Origin: Ostrinia nubilalis
Lineage: Eukaryota; Arthropoda; Insecta; Lepidoptera; Crambidae
Direction of reading: 5' to 3'
Length of the DNA stretch: 64,000 nucleotides
Assembly: GCF_963855985.1 (NCBI RefSeq)
Contig: NC_087092.1
Location: forward strand, 15,190,001-15,254,000
The position numbers were made by a program, and so were the translations under genes. Below, one piece after another: positions 11,873 to 23,904 of the stretch (the stretch's first letter is position 1; each line of letters starts with the position of its first letter). The notes beneath the pieces are model-generated. The model did not search any database. It had not been told where the DNA came from and worked only from the letters and a program-made list of their open reading frames with translations.

Positions 11873-12944
11873 GGGGAGAGGGGGGCAGCTTTGAACAATT
11901 TTCATACTTTATTAAATATCTTCCAAATTTGAACGATTTCATTAATTTTTTCATCCTAGATAGAGGTCATGGTTATCACACAACAAAATAATGATGTTCT
12001 TCTTAATTATTCATGAACGCTTATTAAGATATTTAGATTTTTGCACAGACCTGTAAACGTTCAAAACTGCCCCGTAGTCGGGGCAGCCTTGAACACGCCT
12101 GGGGCAGTTTTGAATTAGTATTTTTTTTATAATGAAATAAAACTGAATATTTATGAATGTGTATTTTTAAAATAATTAATAAACAAAATTTTTAATGATC
12201 AGTGTCATTTGGGATCAATTTAACATGTTTATTTTATTTTACATCACTCTGTACAAAGTAACACAAAACTTAGGGATATTATTTAAAAAAAGTAAATATA
12301 AGATATATCAATTAACTAAATACTAATAAACTTTCTGTTTAATGACACATCAAAGACAAAACTGCATAATTTAAAAAATATCAATCAACTACTAAAATTA
12401 GCTTTTGCCCGGACTTCACCCAGCTTGAAATTTTATCTGTCACAGTAAAGCAATCTGCTTATTTTTTATGTAAAATCCTTCTACGAAGTATTAGAAAACT
12501 TAAGGTTTCATAATACCACTTAAAAAAGAAAATTGATAAAGTTCAAAGGTGCCCCAACCATTTCGTTCAAAGCTGCCCCATGGGTATATTTCCAGAAAAA
12601 AACATAAATTTAATAACGGAACATACTTTTATATCGCAATTTCTTATCAAATCTTCATTGAAACTATTTAAACTTCCATATAGTAAACAAACCACTCACT
12701 ATTTTATAAAACTACGTCCACAAAATCCTTAGAACCAAAATAAAAAAGTGCGAAATTGGCAGTCAAAAACAAAAAACCACTTTTGCCGGTTAACCTACAG
12801 TTAGATATTAAAAATGAGATGTGACGGCTATGCGCATCAGTGCTGGCAATATAAATTATGATTTATACCATTGTAGCCTAAACCAGTGATTTTTAAATTC
12901 ATTTGTTCTAAGCTGCCCCTGTCCAAAGCTGCCCCCCTCTCCCC
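11873..12944. mobile_element. 1.07-kb element with TA target duplication and GGGGCAGCTTTGAAC repeats
   Basis: Inverted ends GGGGAGAGGGGGGCAGCTTTG and its complement, where the last ~20 bases match, are flanked by TA (11871-11872, 12945-12946). The end motif recurs inside in variants (GGGGCAGCCTTGAAC, GGGGCAGTTTTGAA, and TTCAAAGCTGCCCC on the other side). No transposase frame. Probably a Tc1/mariner-mobilised non-autonomous element. Confidence 0.8.
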
Positions 12945-13078
12945 TAATTAATGATACCTAAACTAAGCAAAATTTATTGCCTGTATCTTAGGTATCTGTT
13001 TAAAAAGTGCTGACTATACAATATTGGAATAGATTATCACGAAAAGATCTCTCGAAAACCGAGAAATATCACTAAAGC

Positions 13079-13750
13079 CTGGTCCGTGAGCACCAGTGTC
13101 TCCATATACACGATAATTACCGTAGATGCACCGTAATCAGGTCATTTTCTACCGTCAAGGTAATAATGTATTACCGTGTCATAAATCACCGTATTAGAAT
13201 TATGAATTACTTTGCTGTATTATATTCATGGTATAGATACATACCTACATACAAACAACAGGCAACACTGCCGAGAGACCGAGGGAATCCCACAATATTC
13301 TAAAAGTCGATCTCTACCAACAAACATCGGCAATCTAGTCTCAACCTTATTTAAGCCAACTAACGACATGTTGTCAAAAATGAATAAATCTATTTACGAA
13401 AAAGATACTGTGGTACTAGGAGAGTCTGATTCAGAATAATATTAATGTTAAATTGTATATTTCACGTGAAATGAAACAAAACAAAAAAAAATATTGTGTT
13501 TTGTTTCATTTCATAATAATATTGTATTTTTTCCTTTGATAAATTACACGGTAAATTACACGGTATATTTTAGTAGATTCACCGTAATTTGTAATTTGCA
13601 ACACGGTAACTCACGATTTACATAATTATGGAGACACTGGTGAGCACGTAGAATCCCGTCCAATGACCCCAAGCTACCCATCCCTATCGCTCGCGCGTAA
13701 TTATGTTGCTGTCGAGACTGTGCGACGGGCGCCCGCAGTGAGTGTGCGAG
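13079..13750. mobile_element. MITE (GAGCACGTAGAA family), split by a nested hAT MITE and cut by the duplication junction
   Basis: The outer end GGTCCGTGAGCAC (13081-13093) resumes after the nested element as GTAGAATCCC and continues through TGCGACGGGCGCCCGCAGTG to 13750. There it stops without its second end, at the first base of the duplicated segment. A fuller copy is at 26573-26728. Confidence 0.65.
13094..13639. mobile_element. hAT MITE, 546 bp, 8-bp target duplication
   Basis: Inverted ends CAGTGTCTCCATA / TATGGAGACACTG are flanked by perfect GTGAGCAC duplications (13086-13093, 13640-13647). CACGGTAA-type motifs recur inside. A 75-codon open frame (13212-13439, plus) ends in an acidic KDTVVLGESDSE and matches nothing I recognise; it may be a transposase remnant. 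Confidence 0.85.
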
Positions 13751-13767
13751 TATTCATAATAGTGTTA

Positions 13768-14328
13768 CAGTCAAAACGCATAATCGATCAAAACCACTTT
13801 TGACTGCAAAAATCAGTCAAAAGTGGTTTTGACTGATTTAAAATTTTATCAATCAGTCCAACCAAACTTCGTACAAAGTAATTATTTTACTTATATTTTG
13901 CCTGACAAATACCTAGATTTCTTAAAAATATGATAAGTAATAAAAATGGCTGTGACATACGGACGGACAGACAGACATGACGAATCTATAAGGGTTCCGT
14001 TTTTTGCCATTTGTACGGAACCCTAACAAGCAACATTACTGTGGTACCTAAGGTAGGTGTGATCACGTTGTATGGACAAATCATAGAAAAAATTTACTTT
14101 AAAATGGTTTTATAGGACGTTTTTGATGATTCCCAAGTAATTTTCACTGATCATAATACTTTGTATGAATTCAGTATAATTTCTTGCAGCTAAAAGTGGT
14201 TTTGACTTAACGCACTTTTGACTGGATAAATCAGTCAAAAGTGATATTGACTAATAGCATCAGTCAAAACCACTTTTGGCTGATCTTTGCGGTCAAAAGT
14301 GGTTTTGACTGATTATGAGTTTTGACTG
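13768..14328. mobile_element. Palindromic TCAAAAGTGGTTTTGA-rich element, copy 2
   Basis: Homologue of 3836-4386. The left arm has lost about 120 bp of the inverted motif array, and an 80-bp repeat has been inserted. The right arm is nearly unchanged. Confidence 0.75.
13949..14028. repeat. Short interspersed repeat with GACGGACAGACAGACATGAC
   Basis: The block GACGGACAGACAGACATGAC, a TCTATAAGGGTTCCGTTTTT segment and GTACGGAACCCTAA is a widespread insect interspersed repeat. It is absent from the matching site of copy 1 (after 4087), so it arrived after the duplication. Confidence 0.65.
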
Positions 14329-14714
14329 CAACAATAGTAGGTAACACTCAAATAGAAAAACAAATAGTATAGTATAACAATTACAATAATTAATTTTCAT
14401 ATTCGTATATAGGTACTCGTACATGTGACCGAGATCGACCAATAAAACACAGTAAACAATTACGAGTAATATAATTTTATCAATACAGATACAGGTGAGA
14501 TACAGGCCAAGAGCTTCCTCGTTGTGGATAAAAAAAAATCAACACAATATGTTACCACAAAATTGTTTTTCATGAAAATACTCGACTTACTCTACAATTT
14601 CGTACTATGTACTAATAAATTAAAACTAGGAATGAAAAATCGTGTGTATAAGCGCCCTATAATTTTGTGCATGACTACTGGTGACTAGTGGTGAAATGGT
14701 TAAATTTTACAACA

Positions 14715-16876
14715 TTATATATCGTGATTCATTTGCAGAGAGACTATAATGTAATTGACAGTCAAAGATAAAACTGCTGGGACGAGGTACATCTCGATTG
14801 GGAAGGTCGGCATCAGCTCTATCCTGAGGGGCTCCACGGAAACCAGGTGATAGAAGTCTTTCAGGCTCCTTAGCTCGGATGAATTTCGATCTGTAACCAA
14901 AAACTCACAATTTAGGGGTGTTTTGTTGCTCTCTTGTACGTCATCATAGACATTTCAGGACATGTGACCATTTCAGCACGACCAAAGAATCACACGACAT
15001 CACACGGCAAAACGAGTCAGTGAAACCTGATGTTCGAATATATTTTGTCCTTTATTCGCCTCTTACGACATCCATGGGAAGAGTGGAAGTGGTCATTTTC
15101 TACTGCAAGTTTATGACGTAACCACACGACTATTATGCTGTTCTGTGGACTGTGATATGACTTTCCTACTTAAGTATTTCCAACCTATAGGTTCCTTTAC
15201 TCCTTAATGTACAATTCAAGTGTATAAAGTTTATTATGCTTCGCCAGACCAACGCGTGCAGATCGCGTCAGTGATGGCGATCACTGCGCGTGCATAGACC
15301 AATGACAAGACGCGCGACCAATGACAGGACGCGTTGATGTGAACTCATCGCTTTAAATTCATACACGACATCTGATCGCCATCGCACTCGCTGCACGCGT
15401 TGGTTTGGCCAAACGTAATAATCACACATACCGGTGCGCGAGAGACTTTGGGCCAAGATGCGTTTGAGTCTGAAAACTTCGTTAATCACATCTTGTCCAC
15501 TTCTGGCAATTATCACGTGGGTAACGGCGAAATACAGGAGGCGGTATATAGCCATGATCATATTTCCATGAATAGCATGTTTCTGAAATAATTACAAAAA
15601 CGAAATGAAAAATTAACACAAAAAATTATCATAAATTAAAAAATCATTTTTCTTCACAACCTACTACATTTTTACATCAGTGACAAAATATTAGATAAAA
15701 TAAAATGAGTTTATTGAAAACCTTTTTACCTGTATAAACATGTGACTTATAAAGTGATACGAAAGGGATATGAAATAAGGTGTTATCAATCCCAGATAAA
15801 GAATTATCTGAAATAGGTATTTAATATTAAAATGTCAGAAATTATAGCACTTATGGAAGCGATTGACATACATAGCAGCAGTCTCTACTCAAGAATTCGT
15901 GTACCCCAGTGGTTATCAGTTTTTGCGTTATTTAAACCAAGATAAATAAAAATACCTACTTCTATGTCGAGACTTAAGTTCAGCAAGCTATAGGAGCCCG
16001 ATTAGGCTAAATTGGCTTTATCTAGAAAAGCCTGTGATCGGTTTTTAATGTCGAAATTCAACCAATGCGTGGATCGAATTGAGTTTGAATATAGCTTGAA
16101 GTAGCTTGAACTATTTACATTTAACATTGACGTTTTCACTGTACAGTAGGTACTCTTACTTGCAGACCGAAACACTTCTTCAAATGATGACCCGACTTAA
16201 GCAAATGGCGGTAGATTGCGGCAAACTCTTCTTTTTGTACAAGTGTACCCTCAATCGCCGCATCCTTGATGATCTCGACTGTGGTCTGCAGCAGAATCTT
16301 CAGCACAGCCAACAGGGAGTAAAACATCAACACATACAGCACGAGACGAGCTTCACACCAAGAGCTCATGAATACATATGTACAAATGTGAGGTGCTTCT
16401 GTGTATTCTTTATAAATGACATATAAACTTGAGACAATTCTAATTACGAAAAAACTTATCAAAGCAAACAGGACTCTACGTTTAAGTTGCTTAAGGGCTT
16501 TATTGTAGCGTGCATCACAAAACACAATTTTATGGGAAACAGTTAAACTTGATAGAAGTTTTCTAAATTCGCCACCAAATCTTGGACCAAAGTAGAACAT
16601 TATTAGAAAACTTTCAACGTTTAACAAATTATTATAAACAAGTGTTGAGTGCTGAGGCGAACGCGGCGTTTGAAAAAAATGTATCATAGAAGTAACATTA
16701 TAGGAATAAATTAATGACCAAATTGTCACTTCCAGTACTATAGCAAAAAATATTAAAACGCGTTTTCGTGGCGACGTGTACGTAAAATCACGATGGACGT
16801 TGAATATTTTTTCAACTGACAACAGAAGTTTTATCACTTGCACATTTTCCATCGTATTATCATTAAAAATTTCCAT
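14715..16876 (-). CDS. GR-D: gustatory receptor, 373 aa, duplicate of GR-B
   Basis: Exons on the minus strand: 16876..16160, 15807..15730, 15582..15432 and 14890..14715, each exactly 9,970 bp from its GR-B counterpart. Reading frames and splice signals are intact. By eye it differs from GR-B at about 14 coding positions, nine of them amino-acid changing: I/T, N/Y, F/Y, Q/K, V/G and C/G in exon 1, P/H in exon 3, I/F and I/V in exon 4. Same family blocks (YFGPRFGGEFRKLLSSL; LTVNYIIVSLQMNHDI). It follows GR-E in the same direction, 600 bp from that gene's stop. Presumed chemoreceptor in sensory-neuron membranes; ligand unknown. Confidence 0.88.
15249..15403. mobile_element. MITE in GR-D intron 3 (copy of 5279-5433)
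   Basis: Same inverted ends (CCAACGCGTGCAG) and same distance to the exon 3 donor as in GR-B. It was inherited through the duplication rather than inserted independently. Confidence 0.7.
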
Positions 16877-17476
16877 TTTAGTAGGCTTTCGAAGTAATTT
16901 TTGGTGACACTAAAGTTGGTAGTCTTTACCCTGACGAATTACAAATGATACATACTGACACGTGCATTAATTTTAATCCATCAAACTCAGTGACAACAGT
17001 ATAAAATTTAATCATATTAAATTAATACAAATATGGAGTAATCCTTTAATAAATAAACTAGGTAAATATTGTTCTGTATACAGTGTGACCGGGCATGTAC
17101 ATACATACCCGGACACACTATAGCATTAAACTCTTAACGTCGCGCTTTTACCAATAACATACAGGGTGTGGTTTTGTAAAACAACGCCCATCTCAGGGGT
17201 GGCAGTACACATGAAAGTAATCACAAGAAAAGTAATGACACACGAACTAATCATAGAGCTCTAAATATTCTTCGATTTGCTGCTTCACTTAAGCAAGCAT
17301 CGTTTGTGAATACGGGCGTTAAAATCATGTTTGTGTTGTCTGCATTGAAAGTACCCAGGGCTCCCCCCCCCCCCTCCTGGAAGTCGCTTTGAAGAAGCTA
17401 ATTCAAACTATCTGACCTAAAAAAATCGACAGTTTCTTCTAGAAGTATAGAGATAGGTAGAGAGAGAGATAGAGAA

Positions 17477-20405
17477 CTAAATGTCATTGTTCATTTGCAA
17501 GGTGACGATGATGTAGTTGACAGTTAAGGACAGCAGTGCGGGGACGAGGTACATTCCGACTGGCATCGTGGGGAGCAGCTCTATCCTGAGGGGCTCCACG
17601 GAAACCAGGTAGTGAAAGTCTTTCAGGCTCCTATGAAGGGTTGAATCTAGATCTGCAACAAACAGATACGTACTAACTTTCACCTTGTAACGATTACCTA
17701 TTAACAACAGTGCCGGATTAACCCAGTAGAATAAGCAATTGCTTAGGGCATCATGTAATCAAATCTAGTGCTGCCCACTGTAGAACCTAAGGCCACTGTT
17801 TGCGGGCACAGCTAAATAAATTAACCCCGGCACCGAAAATTATTCTAACATGTCTTGTGGCTCATATTTGAGGAATTATTAATAGAGGTGGCCTATTGTG
17901 CATCGCAGCAGCACTTTAACATTGACAATTAGGAGTAAATACACGTATACTAACAAGGTTTTCTAATTGAAAAAATGTTGTTAAAATGCAAAATATACTT
18001 AGTCATAATTATGTGAAATGTAGTTAACTAGTCAATTTAGTTAAACCTACTTTAGTTATAATAACAGTGTAAGCAAACAGTCGGCAAAATGCAGCAAACT
18101 CAGAAAACATTGCACGATATTCGACTGTTTTCTCGAAAATTAAAAGCCAACCGCTTTTAGTTTCCACGTTTTACAAACAAAACCAATCAGCGAATTTCAA
18201 TTACAAATGTAACTAGTTTTTAACTCAATAGAGTAGTTTTCAACACGTAACTGACGTAACTTTTTCCCACCTGCTGCTTACAGCACCGTACAGAATTAAT
18301 TATTAACAACATACATACCGGAATTAGAAATGATCTGTGCCAAAACTCGTTGCAGTTTTAAAACTTCGTTGCTCACTTCCTGTCCGCTCCAAGCAATCAT
18401 CAGCACCGTGGAGCCAAATGCTAGCACTCGGTATAGCGTCATGAACTGTGTAACTGTGAAAACTTCATGCTGAAATATTAATTAAAATTACTGTAGAAGG
18501 TATAAAAAAACCTGTCAATTCCGAAAAGGGCTTATTCTTGTGTCAAATACGACAATATTTTGCATGGAACTGAATTCTAAATTTCACAAAAACTATTTGC
18601 TAAATACAATATCTGGACGGACTCTGTAAAAATTTCAACATTCGACAATCGAAATACATATAAACAAAAAATATGCACATACCTGATTCATTATCATATG
18701 AGCAAAGTGAAATGCTATAAATATGAAATATGGTGTGATGGTCGCTAGGAAAAGAAGCACCTGAAAAAATGATAATAATATTAGGTTCTCTCTGTTACAA
18801 GCTCAAAACACAATAAAGGAGGCCTGTACATTAAAAGGACTTTCAATTAAGTAGATATAAATCTAATCACACGAATTTTAAATAGTTTGAGAAGCGACAC
18901 TGTTCACTAAGAAATTTTAATCACAAGAATACTCTGCTTCGTACAAATTATATTTTAAAAAGTAATTAAAAATAAACAATAGTGTTTAAGTATTTATATA
19001 TATATATATATATGTTACGGCTAAAGATAGGTGTGAACATAAACTTAAGATTAGCCGGTTAAACTTAAGTTTATCTTCGAAGAGGTGTTAATGTTAGTTT
19101 CTTCTATCTTTAGCCGGCTAAACTTAAGTGTAACCGCAGGCCCTTGGCTAAAAATGTAGAAGGAAATGGAAAAGGAAACAATGTAATAATGTTTACTATT
19201 TTGACACGAAATTCACGAAAACTTTATTAAAAAATAATCACTGTCATTACACATACTTTTATGTACCTATGTAGGTATTCAAAATTACAATTATTACAAT
19301 AACAAAATATTAATTACTTAGAACAATATCTACCTAATCATTAAAATAAAATAATAAGAACCATTTGGTCATTACAGAATCTTCTGTAGGTATTTAAAAT
19401 TACAAAATAAAACTGCGCACGCGTTGTCTCCCCACCGCCCCCTCAAGCCCTCCGCCGGCCTGGCGCGCCGATCGAATACATTTTTAGCCGTTTCGTTTTG
19501 GCTAATGTGCACATTAGCCGGCTAAAGATGGAATATCACGACGCAAACTAACATGTTATCGAACTTTAGCTGCTTCTCGAAGATAAACTTAAGTTTAGCC
19601 GGCTAATCTTAAGTTTATGTTCACAACTATCTTTAGCCGTAACATATATACTCCCAAGCCGCTTTCGGCTACGGTAACTGCGACAAAATTTACTTACTTG
19701 ATGACCAAAACATTTCTTCAGGTAGCGACTGGACTCGAGCAGCTGTCGGTAGACTAAGGCAGAGCTTTTCAAGTTGTTCCTGAGCAAACCCTCAGCCTCT
19801 AAACGCTTAATCGATTCGGTTACCGTATTTAACATACCCCTTATTATAGCGAGCAGAGAATAAAACAACAAAACGCCTATCACATACCGAGTCTCGCACC
19901 AAATTTGCATCAGAATATACAAACTTAGTAAAAAAAAGTCCGAGTTCACTGTGTAATAAACATGATGTACCAACATCACATTAATAATTATTCGCATAAT
20001 AACAAAACTTATCAAAGAAATCAGGACTATCCGTTTCGATCGCTTCAAGGCTTTATTGTACAGTGCATCACTTCTTACGATTTGGTGAGAATTAACTAAG
20101 CATGATAGAACCTTTTTGAACTCACTACCAAATCTAGGAGCGTAATACAAAATAGTTAGAGCACTTTGAAATTTGTTAATCATATGAAAAAACACCATGA
20201 CGTACTGTCGTGCATGAGTTGTCGCGTAGTAATCAACCATAAAGTCAACGTTGACATAGAAAATTATTGAGTAAATTATGAGTTCAATTAACACCATAAA
20301 AGCAGTGAAGATGCGCTTTCGAGGCGTCATAAATAAAAAGTCGCGATGGATGTTAAATATTTTTTCAATTTTACATAAAAATACAATTGTTTCAAAAGTA
20401 TCCAT
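17477..20405 (-). CDS. GR-E: gustatory receptor, 370 aa, duplicate of GR-C
   Basis: Exons on the minus strand: 20405..19698, 18760..18683, 18469..18319 and 17652..17477 (1,113 nt). Start MDTFETIVFL as in GR-C. Intron 1 is enlarged to about 940 bp by a 630-bp MITE (19014-19643) plus an extra ~40 bp; the donor GTAAGTAAAT and the acceptor are unchanged. Exon 1 differs from GR-C at 15 bases, 14 of them amino-acid changing, clustered at residues 53-76 and 141-172. Exons 2 and 4 add one silent and one replacement difference, and exon 3 is identical. The conserved C terminus TVNYIIVTLQMNNDI is kept. Functional reading frame; ligand unknown. Confidence 0.9.
19014..19643. mobile_element. MITE with GTTACGGCTAAAG ends, in GR-E intron 1
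   Basis: Long inverted ends (about 70 bp) begin GTTACGGCTAAAGATAGGTG. They contain the palindromic block TTAAGATTAGCCGG, also inverted within each arm. The flanks are ATATAT on both sides (19008-19013, 19644-19649), a 6-bp duplication in an AT run. The orthologous site in GR-C is empty. The GC-rich centre (19400-19480) differs from the sister copy at 24159. No protein. Confidence 0.85.
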
Positions 20406-21310
20406 TTTAGTTTTGGGATTGTTTCTTAGTCTTGACACAATTCATCACCTGTGCAACCAAGACACAATTAAACAAAGTTTTCCTTAAACACAATTTTCTT
20501 TAATGCGGGTTACACAAGAAATGGCACGTTTATGGTAACTCAATAAACCAACCCATTTCATTTAATGGTCAAAAGGACACTTTCGTAATAAATTCAAATA
20601 TTAATTAATTACGCGTCCATTTTAACCATTAGGTACTTACATTATGTTAATTACATTACAAATACACTATCGCTTGATTATTTGACAAATGCTCGTAACT
20701 TACTTACTTTACTTACTATTGCTTAATATGTCATAACATTCATTAAATACTTTTTTGTTTAGTGTACCTGGTACAATTGTGAAGTTTATTGTTTGTTATA
20801 CATATCTCGTAAATGACGTCTGTTTAGGCCCATCTTTCATTTTATTTTGTCTTTATTTTATTAAATTTTTTTTTTTAACCGCAGCGCAGTCTGTTGAGCG
20901 CCTTTTTACCAAGAAGTTAAGTTACGAATCGAGACGAATTTTAATGATAAACCGTCACTGTCAATAGGGCGCGTAATATGTCAGCCCCGTTGTGCGTTGG
21001 TACCCGCTGAAAAACAGCTTCGTGACTTGACGACTTGTGTCATGTTACGATTTTCGCTGAGCGGGCTTTTCAGCATGGCTCAATAATGTTAACCTCTGAT
21101 GTATGCACCTAAGTAAATGTTAAATGCTGATTATAGGTATTCTATGTATTATATTCTATTCTATTCTTTTGTTTTTTTAGAGTGAGACTCTATAAACTGA
21201 AATTATATTTAAGCCAAGCGGAGTCTAAAGTGGCAGCTGAAATCGATGTTATTAAGCCTAATATAATTTGTAAACCTTACCGTAGGTATATGTAACCTGG
21301 CCTTCTTGAT

Positions 21311-22189
21311 ATAAAATATGAATAAAAAAAAAGTCAATTTAAAATTTAAAGCAAGGCCCTTGGGGGGGAATTGGACTATTAAATTATTAATAATGGGAAA
21401 ATTGGGAAAATGGACCCATATAAAAAAAAAAAACAAATAAACTAATTAAATTGTTTGTCATCAGAACGTTGGTTTAAAATTATCGAAACAATGTCATAAT
21501 CATCATTGTACCTGATTGTACGTAATTTCTAGAAGTAAGAGTAGAGCGCCTAAGTACTAAACTAAATACATCAAATTAGAAATCAGAAAATAGGTCTACA
21601 GGCACTAGGTTTACAAGCCTAACTTGCTTTCAATGACCTCGTAAACTTTTATTACTGCGTAACCAAGTAATTCACTAAATATCGTCGAAGCCATTTCCAA
21701 AATGGCTCCACTGAATTCAGTCTGATGACCGAATGATTGGACACATCCCAAATACAAAAGAATATATTATAGAATAATTTTGAAAAGGGCACACCTAATT
21801 AATGATTGTTTGATTCACAAGTTAACAGTTCCGTTCCGCATAAGTAGTGTCCTTTTTTGATACGAAAGCTATATACATATATCTGTTCCTTTTTGTCTAA
21901 TGCTGCCCTCTATTTTTAATAAATAACCTAATACTCATTCCCACACTTTTCAATACAGTGGCGCGGGCAGCCCCTCATTAAATGGACCGACGATCTGCAG
22001 GTGAAAGTCGTGGGAAGTACCTTGATGGCCATCGTTATGGAAATCATTTGACTGAAACGAACGAACGAACAAAAGTTGTTTGGATATCTGGATATAGTTC
22101 TAAATAAAGACCTTTAAACGAAATGGAAATAAAAGTGACTGATACTTAGTTCCTAAGTTAAAGGTATAAAACATTATGTATGCGACTCA
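21311..22189. other. Intergenic, no gene seen
   Basis: AT-rich sequence following the end of the duplication homology. Open frames are short and of low complexity. Nothing recognisable. Confidence 0.5.
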
Positions 22190-22455
22190 TCATCATCATC
22201 ATCATTTCAGCCATAGGACGTCCCTGCTGAACATAGGCCTCCCCCAATGCTTTCCATGTTGATCGATTGGTAGCGGCCTGCGTCCAGCACTTTCCTGCTA
22301 CCTTTATGATGTCGTCGGTCCACCTTGTAGGTGGACGTCTCACGCTGCGTTTTCCGGTACGCGGCCTCCATTCCAGAACCTTGCTGCCCCATCGGCCGTC
22401 AGTTCTGCGTACTATATGCCCTGCCCATTGCCACTTCAGTATCAAAGCGCTAACG
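22190..22455 (-). mobile_element. 3' end of an RTE-like non-LTR retrotransposon
   Basis: On the minus strand the frame encodes WQWAGHIVRRTDGRW, then RPRTGKRSVRRPPTRWTDDI and NRSTWKALGEAYVQQ, the C-terminal tail of lepidopteran endonuclease-reverse transcriptases. It ends in an (ATG)n run, typical of RTE tails. Only the last ~90 codons are present, which is usual 5' truncation. Confidence 0.8.
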
Positions 22456-23904
22456 AATACTGCATGATCTCCTGGCACAGTTTCAGTGTTCGTTATCACG
22501 CCGAGCATTAGGCTCTATCAATCAGGAGCTAATCTAGGCTGGAGCGGTACTTGTCGATCCACGATCTATCAGAATCAGTTAAACTTGTCCTCCCCATTTA
22601 TACAAACCAATAACATCAGCCAGTTTTAAAAACTTGCCTATTATTATCTTAAATAGGTACTGTGTCATATCATGTACAGTAATAGGTACTTTTTTGTACC
22701 AACATTTTATAACGCACTAAAATGAAGCTGGAAATTATTATTTTTACTCGGATGAGATTGTGACCAACATGTACAATGTGCATGCAATGTCATTGTAACA
22801 ACAAACAGTCAACCCAATTATAAATAGCATGCCATTTATAGATGGCTGAAAAAGCTGAACTTTTTAATACTATAACGACCAAAATATATTCTTTATCAAA
22901 CAAAGGCAAGTAAATCATAATTTATATGAATTGAAAAGAATTTCATTGTTTAATTAAAGGACATCACAAAAATGGGATGAGAGAGTGAACTGACTTGTTT
23001 GTTCTCTCTACACTGTGGCTAGCCATTATTAACCCTCTGTAAGACAAATCACAGGCCTAACGTGTCTCAATGGGATGAAATACGTGGGCTGGTTCGCTCT
23101 TGATAGCACGTACAAATGCGAGAAACTATTCTTGCTGAGATTAATGGAAGACTCATTGAGGATGATTAGATAAGTAACTTGTGACTTTTGGTCGAAATGT
23201 AGCAATTATTTTGCCGTAAACGCAACTAGTGACGTGCGTAAATACAATGGAAAGAGGTATACTGCCCAGTAACTATCATCTACGTATATCTCTTTTTTGC
23301 AGCGGTCTTAAACAATGTGTTTAGTAATTAAGGAGTGAGTTGGCGAAACTTTTTATTTAAAAATAATGATTTTTTTTTCATCGGTGTGTACAGAAACTTA
23401 CAAATTCAGATAGATTTAATAAGTACAAAAAGCATATAAAATAACAGCCCGCCAGGGCGTCTAACAGGCTTTTACAACCAACAGCTTTCCCAGCATTATT
23501 CAAGTATTTAATTATAGTCAAAAGGCATACAAAATAAAACAAGCATTGCTAAATGCGCTTTATTTCATCGCCCACGTTGCAAGGAGATTACGCGGCGAGT
23601 GCAGCCGGTGAAGCGTTTTATTACGCTCGCGAGACAATATCCGGATGCCACCGGATTACGCGCTTTTATGGCATCCGAGTCATGAGCTACGACTCGAGAC
23701 AATCTACCAAGGCTTGGGATTACAAAGGGAAGAGCTGGAGATGAGTATCTATTAAGAGGATCTTCACTTTTTAATCGTAGTCGCATGAGGGTAAAGTTTA
23801 AGTAATTATAAGATTTTTTTCAAAGATTATGTCAGTCCATCAAAACATCAGACCAACCATAAGCTTGACAAACTGCCAAGATCTCATTGGACACCAATCT
23901 ATAC
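22456..23904. other. Intergenic, no gene seen
   Basis: No credible exon or known repeat recognised. Short frames at 23553-23786 overlap on both strands and show no family resemblance. Confidence 0.5.

Larger units (their letters stand above)
13751..21310. repeat. Segmental duplication, copy 2 (GR-D + GR-E)
   Basis: Second copy of 3819-10510 in the same orientation. It differs by several indels: a shorter left-edge palindromic element, an 80-bp repeat at 13949, a 630-bp MITE at 19014 with about 40 bp of extra sequence beside it, and about 70 bp of extra sequence near 20580-20645. The left junction abuts a truncated MITE. Confidence 0.92.

Noticed and set aside
19566..19697. C-terminal extension of the GR-E exon 1 frame past KKCFGHQ
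   Set aside because: It reads through the GTAAGTAAAT donor into intron 1 and the MITE; GR-C has the same donor and a different read-through.
20406..20438. Upstream start for GR-E 11 codons before MDTF
   Set aside because: It would need a non-ATG start, and the equivalent GR-C frame has a stop codon there.
22158..22508. 116-codon frame as a host gene
   Set aside because: Its RPPTRWTDDI block and poly-Met tail (from ATG repeats) identify an RTE-like retrotransposon end; the same block recurs at 41831 and 61838.
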